64,000 bases of DNA from Oceaniglobus roseus (lineage in GTDB: Bacteria; Pseudomonadota; Alphaproteobacteria; Rhodobacterales; Rhodobacteraceae). Shown here one piece after another: positions 8,385-16,733 of the stretch. The position numbers and the translations under genes were made by a program. The stretch's first letter is position 1. Every line of letters begins with the position of its first letter. Under the pieces are notes generated by a model. That model searched no databases and had not been told where the DNA came from. It was given only the letters and a program-made list of their open reading frames with translations. The stretch covers positions 1-64,000 of the forward strand of contig NZ_PNOS01000003.1 of the NCBI RefSeq assembly GCF_002869745.1, written 5' to 3'.

Positions 8385-9407
8385 ATGAGCAGGCGGGCCA
8401 ATCTGCGCGATATCGCCGACGCAGTGGGCGTCTCGGTCTCGGCCGTTTCGCTGGCGTTGCGGGGCGAGGCGCGGGTGTCGGAAGAGACGGCGGAGCGGAT
8501 CCGCGCGGCGGCAAAGCGGCTTGGCTATGTGCCCAACCGTGCCGCCTCGGCCCTGCGCACGCAGCGCAGCGACATCGTCGCGGTGTGCCTGAACGACCTT
8601 TCGAACCCGATCTTCAACGAGTTCCTGACCCATATCGAGGACGAGTTGCAGCAGTCGGGACGGATGCCCTATCTCGGCGTCTCGCGCGAGGATCCCGAGC
8701 GGCAGGCCCGCTTCCTGGAGGCCGCGATCTCCCAGGGGGCCGGGGGGCTGCTGATCTGTCCCGCGCGCGGCACCACGCCCGAGGATCTGCGCGTGGTGCT
8801 TCCCACGACGGGCCGCGCGCCTTTTCCGACGGTCCTGTTTTCGCGCAGCCTCGAGGATGTGGCCTGCCCGCAGTTCGGCAACGACGATTTCGCGGCGGGG
8901 CAACTCATGGCCGAGCGGCTTCTGGCCGGGGCCCATGAAACGTATCACTGGCTTGGCGGAGGACACGACAGCAGCACGGCGCGGGCGCGGGAGGCGGGAT
9001 TCCGCAACGTCATGGAGAGGGCCGGGCACGTCCCCGGCATCCATCACGGCCCGACCTCGCGGGCCTTCGGCCATGCCACGGCGGCGCGACTTCTGCGCGA
9101 GTCGTCCGGGCCGGTCGGCTTTGCCTGCTTCAGCGACCTGATCGCCTTCGGCGTGCTTGCCGCGGCAGCCCAGGCCGGCCTGCGGGCGGGCCGGGACCTG
9201 TCGGTCATCGGTTGCGACGACATGGAAGAGGCACGGTTCTCGGTCCCGCCTCTCACCTCGATCTGGATCGACAAGAGCGCGATCGGGCGGCTGGCCGCGC
9301 GCTCCGTCCTCGATCCGGAGGCGGAGGCGGTCACCCGGCGGATCGCCCCGCGTCTTGCGGACCGCGCGACGGTGCGCAGTCCGTCCGCGACACCATCCGC
9401 CGGATGA
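8385..9407 (+). CDS. LacI-family transcriptional regulator of the tct operon
   Basis: The N-terminal 50 residues form a LacI helix-turn-helix (NLRDIADAVGVSVSAVSLAL, then hinge region RLGYVPNRAASALR). The remainder is a periplasmic-binding-protein-like effector domain ending in the usual SVIGCDDMEEARFSVPPLTSI segment. The start was set at 8385 because GTAGGG lies just upstream. An ATG four codons earlier (8373) has no ribosome binding site. The gene is divergent from tctC and the shared operator implies autoregulation. The effector is likely the transported carboxylate or a derivative, which is inference from context. Confidence 0.9.
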   Translation: MSRRANLRDIADAVGVSVSAVSLALRGEARVSEETAERIRAAAKRLGYVPNRAASALRTQRSDIVAVCLNDLSNPIFNEFLTHIEDELQQSGRMPYLGVSREDPERQARFLEAAISQGAGGLLICPARGTTPEDLRVVLPTTGRAPFPTVLFSRSLEDVACPQFGNDDFAAGQLMAERLLAGAHETYHWLGGGHDSSTARAREAGFRNVMERAGHVPGIHHGPTSRAFGHATAARLLRESSGPVGFACFSDLIAFGVLAAAAQAGLRAGRDLSVIGCDDMEEARFSVPPLTSIWIDKSAIGRLAARSVLDPEAEAVTRRIAPRLADRATVRSPSATPSAG

Positions 9408-9452
9408 GGGGCGGTATCGGGCGACCTTCTCCCTCGGCGCGCGCGGGCTTCG

Positions 9453-9884
9453 TCAGGACCGCAGGGCGGGCGCAGGCGAGGACTTGAGACGGCGGCCGGC
9501 CCAGATCCCGGCAAGCATCGCGGGAATGAAGACCAGCGTGCCGGGCGCGGCGAGGGGCAGGGCGGTCCACGCCGGTCCGGGGCAGAAGCCGCCGAGGCCC
9601 CAGCCGATGCCGAACAGCGCCGCGCCCGCCAGAAGCGGCGTGTCGATGGCGCCGCGCCTGGGGATGTCGAAGTCGGGCAGCAGCACCGGCGCGGGGCGGC
9701 GCCAGGCCAGCCGGTAGCCGAGGAAGGTGGTGACCACGGCGCCGCCCATGACGAAGGCGAGGCTGGGATCCCAGGCGCCGAAGATGTCGAGGAAGTTCAG
9801 GACCTTCGCCGGGTTCGACATGCCCGACAGGATCAGGCCGAGGCCGAAGACGAGGCCCGCGAGGAAGCCGAGGATCGGGCGCAT
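9453..9884 (-). CDS. YeeE/YedE-type half-transporter, DUF6691-like (sulfur-compound transport)
   Basis: This 143-residue protein has about four membrane helices with glycine-rich packing motifs: FLAGLVFGLGLILSGMSNPAKV, GAALFGIGWGLGGFCPGPAW with the conserved Cys of the YeeE/YedE family. Such half-size proteins work in pairs (PmpA/PmpB type) and are linked to uptake or export of thiosulfate or other reduced sulfur species. The ATG at 9884 overlaps the stop of the upstream partner gene by one base. It is the last gene of the sulfur module. Confidence 0.85.
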   Translation of the reverse strand: MRPILGFLAGLVFGLGLILSGMSNPAKVLNFLDIFGAWDPSLAFVMGGAVVTTFLGYRLAWRRPAPVLLPDFDIPRRGAIDTPLLAGAALFGIGWGLGGFCPGPAWTALPLAAPGTLVFIPAMLAGIWAGRRLKSSPAPALRS

Positions 9885-10324
9885 CAGGCGGCCCCCCCTG
9901 CAACGTGGCGCAGCACGAAGACGGTGAGCGCGGCGCAGGCCATGAAGGTCGCCACCGCCGCCAGCGAGCGGGGCGAGAGCCGCGCCAGCCCGCAGACCCC
10001 GTGGCCCGAGGTGCAGCCCGACCCGAGGGCGGTGCCGGTGCCGACGAGCAGCCCGGCGAGCGCCATCATCGGCAGGTTGCCGCTGACGGTCTGTGCCGGA
10101 AAGCTGCCGCTGGCCAGAAGCCACAGCAGCGGCGCGCCGATCAGCCCGGCGATGAACGCGATCCGCCAGTCGCGGTCGGCGGCGGTGACGGCGCCCTGGG
10201 TGATGCCGACGATGCCGGCGATGCGCCCGAAAAGGGCCATCACCATCACGGCGGACAGCCCGATCAGGATGCCGCCGCCGAGCGAGGCCCAGGGGGTGAA
10301 GTCGGTTGGGGTGACGGGAAGCAT
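9884..10324 (-). CDS. YeeE/YedE-type half-transporter, partner subunit
   Basis: This 146-residue membrane protein carries the other half of the YeeE/YedE fold: WASLGGGILIGLSAVMVMAL at the N-terminus and LLVGTGTALGSGCTSGHGVC with the conserved cysteines of the transport path. With the following gene it likely forms a two-part sulfur-compound transporter. It starts 22 bases after the SulP gene stop, within the operon hydrolase-SulP-YeeE-YeeE. In other Proteobacteria similar pairs travel with persulfide dioxygenases under ArsR-type regulators (BigR/SqrR), which fits this context. Confidence 0.87.
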   Translation of the reverse strand: MLPVTPTDFTPWASLGGGILIGLSAVMVMALFGRIAGIVGITQGAVTAADRDWRIAFIAGLIGAPLLWLLASGSFPAQTVSGNLPMMALAGLLVGTGTALGSGCTSGHGVCGLARLSPRSLAAVATFMACAALTVFVLRHVAGGAA

Positions 10325-10346
10325 GGCTCTTGCCTTTCCTTCAGGA

Positions 10347-12095
10347 TCAGACGGCGGCGGGGACGGGACGGGGCGGGCGGGCCGAGGAGGGCGCCAGCGC
10401 GGCGACCGCCTCGTGCTGCGACAGGAACACCTGCCCGGTGAGGGCGTCGAGGAAATGCGCCCGCTTCAGGCGGTCCATCACCGGGCCCTTCACCTCGGAC
10501 AGGTGCAGCCGGGTGCCGCTTTCGGCCAGGCGGGTGTTGATCGCCTCGAGGGATTCGAGCGCGCTCATGTCGATCTCGTTCACCGCCGAGCATTGCAGGA
10601 TGACGTGGCGCACGTCGGGATCGCCGGCGACGCGGTCCAGCACGTAGGTCTCGAGATACCGGGCGTTGGCGAAATACAGGCTTTCGTCGACCCGGAGGCT
10701 GACGATGCCCGGGTCGGTCTCGACGCTGTGGCGGTGGATGTTGCGGAAATGCTCGCTGCCCGGGATGCGGCCGACCTCGGCGATGTGGGGGCGCGAGGTG
10801 CGCAGGAGGTAGAGCAGGATCGACACGGCGACGCCGCTGGACACCCCCCGTTCGACCCCGAAGCCGAGGGTGACGAGGATCGTCGCGGCGACCGCGAGGA
10901 AATCGGCCTTCGAATAGGTCCAGGCGCGGCGCAGGATCGACAGGTCGACGAGGCTCAGCACCGCGACGATGATCGTCGCCGCGAGAGTCGCCTTGGGCAG
11001 GAAGTGGATCGCCGGGGTCAGCGCCAGCGCCGCGATGGCGAGGCCGAGCGCGGTGAAGGCCCCGGCCGCCGGGGTGCGCGCCCCGGCGTCGAAGTTCACG
11101 ACCGACCGCGAGAAGCCGCCGGTGACGGGAAAGCCGCCGGTGAAGGCCGCGCCGAGGTTCGCTGCGCCGAGGCCGATCAGCTCCTGGTCCGGGCTGACCC
11201 TCTCGCGCTTCTTCGCGGCGAGGGTCTGGGCGACCGAGATCGATTCGACGAAGCCGATGACCGAGATCAGCAGCGCGGGGAGGAAGAGCTGCCCTAGAAG
11301 CGCGGGGGAGAGATCGGGGAAGGTCAGGGGCGGCAGGCTCTGCGGCACGTCGCCGACCACCGCGACGCCCCGCGCGTCGAGCCCGAGCACCCGGACCGCG
11401 AGCGTGGAGACCAGCACCGCCGCCACCGGCCCCGCCTTGGCCGCGATGTCGGCCGCGCGCGGGCCGAGGCCGAGGCGGCGCAGCAGCGGCTTCAGCCCGC
11501 GCCGCGTCCAGAACAGGAAGCCGGTGACCGAGACGCCGATGACCAGCGTGATCGGGTTGGTCTCGGGCAGGTGGGTGGCAAGGCCGTGCAGCATTTCGAA
11601 CAGCGTGTCGCCGCCGCCGCGGATCCCGAGGATGTGGGGCAGCTGGCTGACCGCGATCAACAGGCCCGAGGCGGCGATGAACCCCGCGATCACCGGGTGC
11701 GACAGGAAGTTGGCGAGAAAGCCGAGCCTGAGCAGCCCGAGCGCCACGAGGATCGCGCCCGAGAGCGCGGCAAGGGTCAGCGCCGCCGCGGCATAGCCCG
11801 CGGTGCCTTGCTGCGCCACCTGCCCGAGCGCGGCGGCGGTCATCAGCGACACCACCGCAACGGGCCCGACCGCCAGCGCCCGGCTGGTGCCGAAGACGGC
11901 GTAGAGGATGATCGGCACGATCGAGGCATAGAGTCCCGCCTCGGGCGGCATCCCGGCGAGCAGGGCATAGGCCAGCGACTGCGGGATCAGCATGATCGTC
12001 ACGATCACGGCGGCGATCGCGTCGTCGGAAAAAGCGGCCCGGTCATAGCTGCGGGCCCACTGGAGGATCGGGAGGTAGGTCTGGAGGCGGCGCAT
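10347..12095 (-). CDS. SulP-family anion transporter with STAS domain
   Basis: The 582-residue protein has the SulP core (signature around PQSLAYALLAGMPPEAGLYAS near the N-terminus, 10-12 helices up to about residue 410) and a C-terminal cytoplasmic STAS domain (about 430-560, with VILQCSAVNEIDMSALESLE). SulP proteins carry sulfate, bicarbonate or other anions. The neighbourhood with a persulfide dioxygenase and YeeE/YedE proteins argues for sulfate or sulfite movement, but the substrate is not proven by sequence. It lies 108 bases after the hydrolase gene on the same strand. Confidence 0.92.
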   Translation of the reverse strand: MRRLQTYLPILQWARSYDRAAFSDDAIAAVIVTIMLIPQSLAYALLAGMPPEAGLYASIVPIILYAVFGTSRALAVGPVAVVSLMTAAALGQVAQQGTAGYAAAALTLAALSGAILVALGLLRLGFLANFLSHPVIAGFIAASGLLIAVSQLPHILGIRGGGDTLFEMLHGLATHLPETNPITLVIGVSVTGFLFWTRRGLKPLLRRLGLGPRAADIAAKAGPVAAVLVSTLAVRVLGLDARGVAVVGDVPQSLPPLTFPDLSPALLGQLFLPALLISVIGFVESISVAQTLAAKKRERVSPDQELIGLGAANLGAAFTGGFPVTGGFSRSVVNFDAGARTPAAGAFTALGLAIAALALTPAIHFLPKATLAATIIVAVLSLVDLSILRRAWTYSKADFLAVAATILVTLGFGVERGVSSGVAVSILLYLLRTSRPHIAEVGRIPGSEHFRNIHRHSVETDPGIVSLRVDESLYFANARYLETYVLDRVAGDPDVRHVILQCSAVNEIDMSALESLEAINTRLAESGTRLHLSEVKGPVMDRLKRAHFLDALTGQVFLSQHEAVAALAPSSARPPRPVPAAV

Positions 12096-12203
12096 CTTCG
12101 GGGTGCTTCGTCAGGGGCGCGCAGGCCGGCCGGCTGCGCGCGGTGGGTCTTGGTGTGGATCCGTCCGCTTCGGGGTGGACCCCTCATGCGGGGCCGCTGG
12201 TCG

Positions 12204-13085
12204 TCAGAGGCCGTTCAGCGGCACCTTCAGCATCGGCCTGCCGTCCTTGTCGGTCGGCACCTCGCCCGCGCGCATGTTCACCTGCAGGGAGGGGATGATG
12301 AGCTTCGGCATGGACAGCGTCGCGTCGCGCTCGGTGCGGAACTTCACGAACTCCTCCCGCGTCCTGCCGCCGCCGACATGGATGTTGTGCGCCTTCTCCT
12401 CGCCCACCGTGGTCTCCCACCTGATGTCCCGGCCGTTTGGGCCGTAGTCGTGGCACATGAACAGGCGCATCTCGTCGGGCAGGGCCAGGATCTTCTGGAT
12501 CGAGTCGTAAAGCGTGCCCGCGTCGCCGCCGGGGAAATCGGCCCGGGCCGAGCCGCCGTCGGGCATGAACAGCGTGTCGCCGACGAAGGCCGCGTCGCCG
12601 ATGACGTGGACCATGCAGGCGGGCGTGTGGCCCGGGGTGAAGATCGCGAAGGCCTGCATCCCGCCGATCATGTAGGTGTCGCCGTCCTTGAACAACGCGT
12701 CGAACTGGCTGCCGTCGCGCTGGAACTCGGTGCCTTCGTTGAAGATCTTGCCGAAGGTCTCCTGCACCACCAGGATCTTGTCGCCGACACCGATCTTGCC
12801 GCCCAGCTTCTGCTGGATGTAGGGCGCGGCCGAGAGGTGATCGGCGTGGACGTGGGTCTCGATGATCCAGTCGAGCGTCAGGCCGCGCGACTCGACCTCG
12901 GCGATCAGCCGGTCGGCGTGGTCGTAGGTGATGCGGCCGGCGGCATAGTCGATGTCCATCACGCTGTCGATGATCGCGCAGTGGTTCGAGCCGGGATCCT
13001 TCACGATGTAGCTGATCGTGTTCGTCGCCTCGTCGAAGTGGCCCGAGACGTCGGGATGTACGCTCATGTCGATGGGATAGCTCAT
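12204..13085 (-). CDS. Persulfide-dioxygenase-like metallo-beta-lactamase-fold hydrolase
   Basis: The 293-residue protein has the metal-binding signature THVHADHL (HxHxDH) about residue 75, a further His in FTPGHTPAC, an Asp in FVGDTLF and a His in FMCHDYG. This is the pattern of the ETHE1/Blh branch of the fold, which oxidises glutathione persulfide to sulfite with one mononuclear iron. The start was set at 13085 because the ATG is preceded by GAGGAG. The in-frame extension to 13202 has no ribosome binding site. As first gene of the sulfur operon it would detoxify sulfide-derived persulfides, with the transporters handling the product. Confidence 0.87.
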   Translation of the reverse strand: MSYPIDMSVHPDVSGHFDEATNTISYIVKDPGSNHCAIIDSVMDIDYAAGRITYDHADRLIAEVESRGLTLDWIIETHVHADHLSAAPYIQQKLGGKIGVGDKILVVQETFGKIFNEGTEFQRDGSQFDALFKDGDTYMIGGMQAFAIFTPGHTPACMVHVIGDAAFVGDTLFMPDGGSARADFPGGDAGTLYDSIQKILALPDEMRLFMCHDYGPNGRDIRWETTVGEEKAHNIHVGGGRTREEFVKFRTERDATLSMPKLIIPSLQVNMRAGEVPTDKDGRPMLKVPLNGL

Positions 13086-13410
13086 GGATGCTCCTCGTTC
13101 CTGCGGCGCTCCGCACGCCCTTTGCCTCCCCGCCGCACTGATCCCCGCGCCGCCCGGAGGCGGGACAGGGAACCGGCGGGACGACTCGTCCGGTTTACAC
13201 ATTCAATAATATGCATAAGTCGTCGCGATTTCCAGAGGCGTCTTCGATCCTGCGAGAAATCCTGCGCAACTCCGTGTAGTGTGGGCTTCCGCACTGCCCG
13301 GCGGCGCTGTCACAAAAGCATCGTGCGCCCGTCATCGCGGGGTGACATGGCCGTTACCTTGGCGGGGCAGGGTCCGCGGCGCAACCGCAGCCCGTTCCGG
13401 AGGATTTCCG
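13086..13410. other. Divergent intergenic region, no gene seen
   Basis: This 325-base stretch lies between the minus-strand persulfide operon and the plus-strand phosphatase gene. It holds an unusually AT-rich island at about 13195-13220 with a candidate operator (separate entry). Close to the phosphatase gene lies CCGGAGGATTTCC, its ribosome binding site. No open frame here shows codon use or similarity suggesting a gene. Confidence 0.6.
13201..13216 (-). promoter_or_regulatory. Candidate SqrR/BigR-like operator before the persulfide operon
   Basis: The sequence is ATTC, eight bases (AATAATAT), then GCAT. The operator known for the sulfide-responsive ArsR-family repressor SqrR of Rhodobacter is ATTC-N8-GAAT, so this copy has one mismatch. 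On the minus strand it contains TATTAT, a plausible -10 box for the operon starting at 13085, though the matching -35 is weak. No ArsR-family gene is in the window. Confidence 0.4.
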
Positions 13411-14946
13411 ATGCCACGCCTGACCTTCACCCGCCGCCAGACCCTTCTGGGCACCGCCGCCCTCGGCGCCTCCCTCGCCATGCCGTCCCTGTCGCGCGCG
13501 GCCGCGCGTCCCGTCATGGCCCACGGGGTGATGTCCGGCGACATGACCCGCGACGGCGCCGTGATCTGGGCCCGCGCCGACCGCGAGGCGAAGATGCTGG
13601 TCGAGTGGGCGACCACCGAAAGCATGGCCGACGCCCGCGCCGTCCCCGCGCTCGCCGTCGGCACGCCCACCGATTTCGCGGGCAAGCTGGCGCTGGAGGG
13701 GCTGCCTGCCGATCAGGACATCTTCTACCGCGTGACCATGGCGGATCTCGCCGACGGCACCCTGTCCGAGCCGCTGACCGGCCGCTTCCGCACCGCGCCG
13801 ATGGCGCGCCGCGACGTCAGCTTCGTCTGGTCCGGCGACACCGCCGGGCAGGGCTGGGGCATCGACGAAAGCCGTGGCGGGATGACCACCTATGCGACGA
13901 TGCTGAAGCACGCGCCCGACTTCTTCCTGCACTCGGGCGATACCGTCTATGCCGACGGGCCGATGAAGGAGGAGGTCGAGCTGGCCGATGGCACGATCTG
14001 GAAGAACGTCGTGACGCCCGCGAAGAGGAAGGTGGCCGAGACGCTGGACGAGTTCCGGGGCCAGCACCTTTACAACTGGTCCGACCGGAACGTGCAGGCG
14101 TTCAACGCCGCGGTGCCGATGATCGCCCAGTGGGACGACCACGAGGTGACGAACAACTGGTACCCGAACGAGGTGCTGGCCGCCGACGACCGCTATACCG
14201 TCAAGTCGATGCAGACCCTTTCCGCCCGCGCCGCGCGGGCGTTCCACGAGATGATGCCGACCCGCCAGACCCTGGCCGAGCCGATGCGGGTCTACCGCAA
14301 GGTCTCCTACGGCCCGCTGCTCGACATCTTCGTGATCGACCTTCGCACCTATCGCGGCGACAACACGGCCAACACCGAGGCCGAGGGGACGCCGTTCCTG
14401 GGACCCGAACAGCTGGCCTGGCTGAAGCGCGAGATGGTGAATTCGACCGCGCTGTGGAAGGTCATCGCCTCGGACATGCCGATCGGGATGATGGTCAAGG
14501 ACGGCGACACGGCGATGGAGAACGGCTCGAACGGTGACGGGCCGGTGCTGGGGCGGGAGAGGGATATTGCGGCGGTGCTGTCGTTCGTCAGGGCGGCGGG
14601 GATCGCGAATACCGTTTGGCTGACGGCGGATGTGCATTATACCGCGGCGCATCACTATTCGCCCGAGCGGGCGCAGTTCCAGGATTTCGAGCCGTTCTGG
14701 GAGTTCGTTTCGGGGCCGCTGCACGCGGGGACCTTCGGGCCTTCGGAGTACGACAACACCTTCGGGCCGGAGGTGCGGTTCGCGAAGCATCCGGGCGAGG
14801 GGCAGGCGAACCTGCCGCCCTCGGACGGGATGCAGTTCTTCGGCAAGGTGGACATTTCCGGGGCGACCGGCGTGATGACCGTGCGACTGATGGACAGCGC
14901 CGACAGCGAGCTCTGGTCGGTGGAGCTGGAGCCGAAGGCGGCCTGA
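13411..14946 (+). CDS. phoD: PhoD-type alkaline phosphatase/phosphodiesterase, Tat-exported
   Basis: This 511-residue protein starts with a twin-arginine signal (MPRLTFTRRQTLLGTAALG, cut near SRAAA). Then follow the PhoD N-terminal domain (VMSGDMTRDGAVIWARAD) and the metallophosphatase domain: WSGDTAGQG, HSGDTVYADGP, QWDDHEVTNNW and TADVHYTAAHHY supply the metal ligands. The family hydrolyses phosphomonoesters and diesters in the periplasm with Fe/Ca cofactors. The start at 13411 follows a good ribosome binding site (CCGGAGGATTTCC). A longer in-frame start at 13279 would bury the Tat motif. The gene is convergent with hisE and shares its terminator. Confidence 0.92.
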   Translation: MPRLTFTRRQTLLGTAALGASLAMPSLSRAAARPVMAHGVMSGDMTRDGAVIWARADREAKMLVEWATTESMADARAVPALAVGTPTDFAGKLALEGLPADQDIFYRVTMADLADGTLSEPLTGRFRTAPMARRDVSFVWSGDTAGQGWGIDESRGGMTTYATMLKHAPDFFLHSGDTVYADGPMKEEVELADGTIWKNVVTPAKRKVAETLDEFRGQHLYNWSDRNVQAFNAAVPMIAQWDDHEVTNNWYPNEVLAADDRYTVKSMQTLSARAARAFHEMMPTRQTLAEPMRVYRKVSYGPLLDIFVIDLRTYRGDNTANTEAEGTPFLGPEQLAWLKREMVNSTALWKVIASDMPIGMMVKDGDTAMENGSNGDGPVLGRERDIAAVLSFVRAAGIANTVWLTADVHYTAAHHYSPERAQFQDFEPFWEFVSGPLHAGTFGPSEYDNTFGPEVRFAKHPGEGQANLPPSDGMQFFGKVDISGATGVMTVRLMDSADSELWSVELEPKAA

Positions 14947-14977
14947 CAAGGGTCTGAAAAGGCGGAAAAAAGCCGTG

Positions 14978-15002
14978 AGGCCCGCTCAGCGGCGGGCCTT
15001 TT
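14978..15002. terminator. Terminator hairpin between the phosphatase gene and hisE
   Basis: The stem AGGCCCGC/GCGGGCCT with a six-base loop is followed by TTTT on the plus strand, as expected for the phosphatase transcript. On the minus strand an A-run at 14966-14971 gives a T-run a few bases beyond the stem, so it may act in both directions. The hairpin overlaps the last codons of hisE (stop at 14986). Confidence 0.65.
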
Positions 15003-15294
15003 CCGCGATGCCCGAGGTGCCTTCGCGGCGGGCGAGTTCGGCCTCGACATCGGCAAGGGTGACGCCGCGGGCGGCGAGCATGACGAGGAGGTGATAGAGG
15101 ACGTCCGCGGCTTCGGAGGTGAGGCGGTCGCGGTCGCCCTTCACCGCTTCGATGATCGCCTCGACGGCCTCTTCCCCGAACTTCTCGGCGCATTTCTCGG
15201 GGCCTTTCGCGAAGAGTTTCGCGGTCCACGAGGTGTCGGGGTCGGCGTCCCTGCGGGACTCGATGGTGGCGGCGAGGCGGGCGAGGGCGGTCAT
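14986..15294 (-). CDS. hisE: HisE, phosphoribosyl-ATP pyrophosphatase
   Basis: This 102-residue protein has the all-alpha MazG-like fold of stand-alone HisE, which removes pyrophosphate from phosphoribosyl-ATP in step two of histidine synthesis. Typical motifs: [26 protein letters not shown] (substrate and metal site with the EExxE pattern) and [18 protein letters not shown]. The start [11 protein letters not shown] at 15294 matches the usual family start. An upstream in-frame ATG at 15315 adds seven unrelated residues. It is the last gene of the hisB-H-A-F-E series and is separated from hisF by 106 bases that contain tandem 11-bp repeats. Confidence 0.95.
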   Translation of the reverse strand: MTALARLAATIESRRDADPDTSWTAKLFAKGPEKCAEKFGEEAVEAIIEAVKGDRDRLTSEAADVLYHLLVMLAARGVTLADVEAELARREGTSGIAEKARR

Positions 15295-15325
15295 AGGGCA
15301 AGGCCTCCGGAGCACGGGAAATCGG

Positions 15326-15364
15326 CGTATGATCGACGTATGACTCGCGTATGACTCCCGTCTG
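15326..15364. repeat. Tandem 11-bp direct repeats between hisF and hisE
   Basis: The units are CGTATGATCGA (15326-15336), CGTATGACTCG (15337-15347) and CGTATGACTCC (15348-15358), followed by the partial CGTCTG (15359-15364). The period is close to one DNA helical turn. The array lies upstream of hisE in an otherwise featureless 106-base gap. The function is unknown. It could be a protein-binding array or simple slippage. Confidence 0.75.
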
Positions 15365-15400
15365 CACGGGGCGCAGACCGTTGAAGGGGTCCCGGACGGG

Positions 15401-16162
15401 TCACGAGAGCCTCATCGGGATGCCCGCGGCGGCCATGTGGGCCTTGGCTTCGCCGATGGTGAAGTCGCCGAAGTGGAAGATCGAGGCGGCGAGGACGGCG
15501 CTGGCGCCGCCTTCCGTAACCCCCGCGACGAGGTGGTCCAGCGTGCCGACGCCGCCCGAGGCGATGACCGGGATCGTCACGGCGTCGGAGATGGCGCGGG
15601 TCAGCGGGATGTTGAACCCGGCGCGGGTGCCGTCGCGGTCCATGGAGGTGAGCAGGATTTCCCCGGCCCCTTTCGCGGCGACGGTGCGGGCGAACGCCAC
15701 CGCGTCGATGCCGGTAGGGCGGCGGCCGCCGTAGGTGAAGATCTCCCACCTGCCGTCGGCCACGGTCTTGGCGTCGATGGCGACGACGATGCATTGCGAG
15801 CCGAACCGTTCGGCCGCGCGGGCCACCACGTCGGGATCGGCGACGGCGGCGGAGTTGAACGACACCTTGTCGGCGCCGGCCAGCAGCAGCTTCCTGACAT
15901 CCTCGGGGGTGCGCACGCCGCCGCCGACGGTCAGCGGCATGAAGCAGTGTTCGGCGGTGCGGGTGACGAGGTCGAACATGGTGTCGCGGTTGTCCTCGGT
16001 CGCCATGATGTCGAGGAAGCAGAGCTCGTCCGCCCCGGCCGCGTCGTAGGCGATGGCGGCCTCCACCGGGTCGCCCGCGTCGATCAGGTCGACGAAGTTC
16101 ACGCCCTTGACGACGCGGCCCTCGGCGACGTCGAGGCAGGGGATGATGCGGGTTTTCAGCAT
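15401..16162 (-). CDS. hisF: HisF, imidazole glycerol phosphate synthase cyclase subunit
   Basis: The 253-residue (beta/alpha)8 barrel begins [20 protein letters not shown] with the catalytic Asp in CLDV and carries [14 protein letters not shown] with the second catalytic Asp, and [10 protein letters not shown] for phosphate binding. It uses ammonia from HisH to convert PRFAR into imidazole glycerol phosphate and AICAR. The length is typical. It lies downstream of hisA with the plus-strand DUF302 gene between them, so transcription is not a simple uninterrupted operon. Confidence 0.97.
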   Translation of the reverse strand: MLKTRIIPCLDVAEGRVVKGVNFVDLIDAGDPVEAAIAYDAAGADELCFLDIMATEDNRDTMFDLVTRTAEHCFMPLTVGGGVRTPEDVRKLLLAGADKVSFNSAAVADPDVVARAAERFGSQCIVVAIDAKTVADGRWEIFTYGGRRPTGIDAVAFARTVAAKGAGEILLTSMDRDGTRAGFNIPLTRAISDAVTIPVIASGGVGTLDHLVAGVTEGGASAVLAASIFHFGDFTIGEAKAHMAAAGIPMRLS

Positions 16163-16276
16163 GGCTTTCGCGTCCGTTCCGGTGCGCTGCCGTTCTAGGG
16201 GCAAAGCGGCGGCGAGGCCAGTGGGGAACATGCGGCGGGAAGGGACGTTGGGCCGGAACCGCAAACGGAGGATCCG

Positions 16277-16729
16277 ATGACCCTGAAGACCCTGACCGCC
16301 GCCGCGCTTTCCCTTGCCCTTGCCGGACCGGCGCTGGCCGACATCAACCAACGGATGGCGAACGGCAGCGTGGCCGACGCGATGGCGCGCCTGAAGGACG
16401 CGGTGGAGGAGGCGGGGGCGACCGTCTTTGCCACCGTGGATCACGGCAAGGGCGCGACCGACGCCGGGATGGAGCTGGGAGAGAGCCAGCTGCTGATTTT
16501 CGGCAATCCCAAGCTCGGCACGCCGGTGATGCAGATGGACCCGCAGGCGGGGCTGTTCCTGCCGCTGAAGATCCTCGTCTACGCCGACCCCGACGGTCAG
16601 ACCTGGGTGGCCTACGAGGACGTGAACGACACCTTCGACGGCCTCGGCGTGAGCCAGGACGCGGGCGCCATCGACACGATGGAAAACGTGCTGGAGAAGT
16701 TCAGCACCGCCGTGGCGGGCGGCACCTGA
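16277..16729 (+). CDS. DUF302 family protein, periplasmic
   Basis: The 150-residue protein starts with a signal peptide ([21 protein letters not shown]) followed by a DUF302 domain. The recognisable core is [58 protein letters not shown]. The family has no established biochemical role. It is often predicted to be periplasmic. The gene points against the his genes: its stop is only four bases from the hisA stop and its start is divergent from hisF (114 bases). It thus looks inserted into the his series. Confidence 0.85.
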   Translation: MTLKTLTAAALSLALAGPALADINQRMANGSVADAMARLKDAVEEAGATVFATVDHGKGATDAGMELGESQLLIFGNPKLGTPVMQMDPQAGLFLPLKILVYADPDGQTWVAYEDVNDTFDGLGVSQDAGAIDTMENVLEKFSTAVAGGT

Positions 16730-16733
16730 GCGC

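Noticed and set aside
13307-13340. CTGTCAC...CCGTCATC before the PhoD gene as a Pho box
   Set aside because: The two halves are too far apart and the intervening sequence lacks the 7-4-7 pattern, so phosphate control cannot be claimed.
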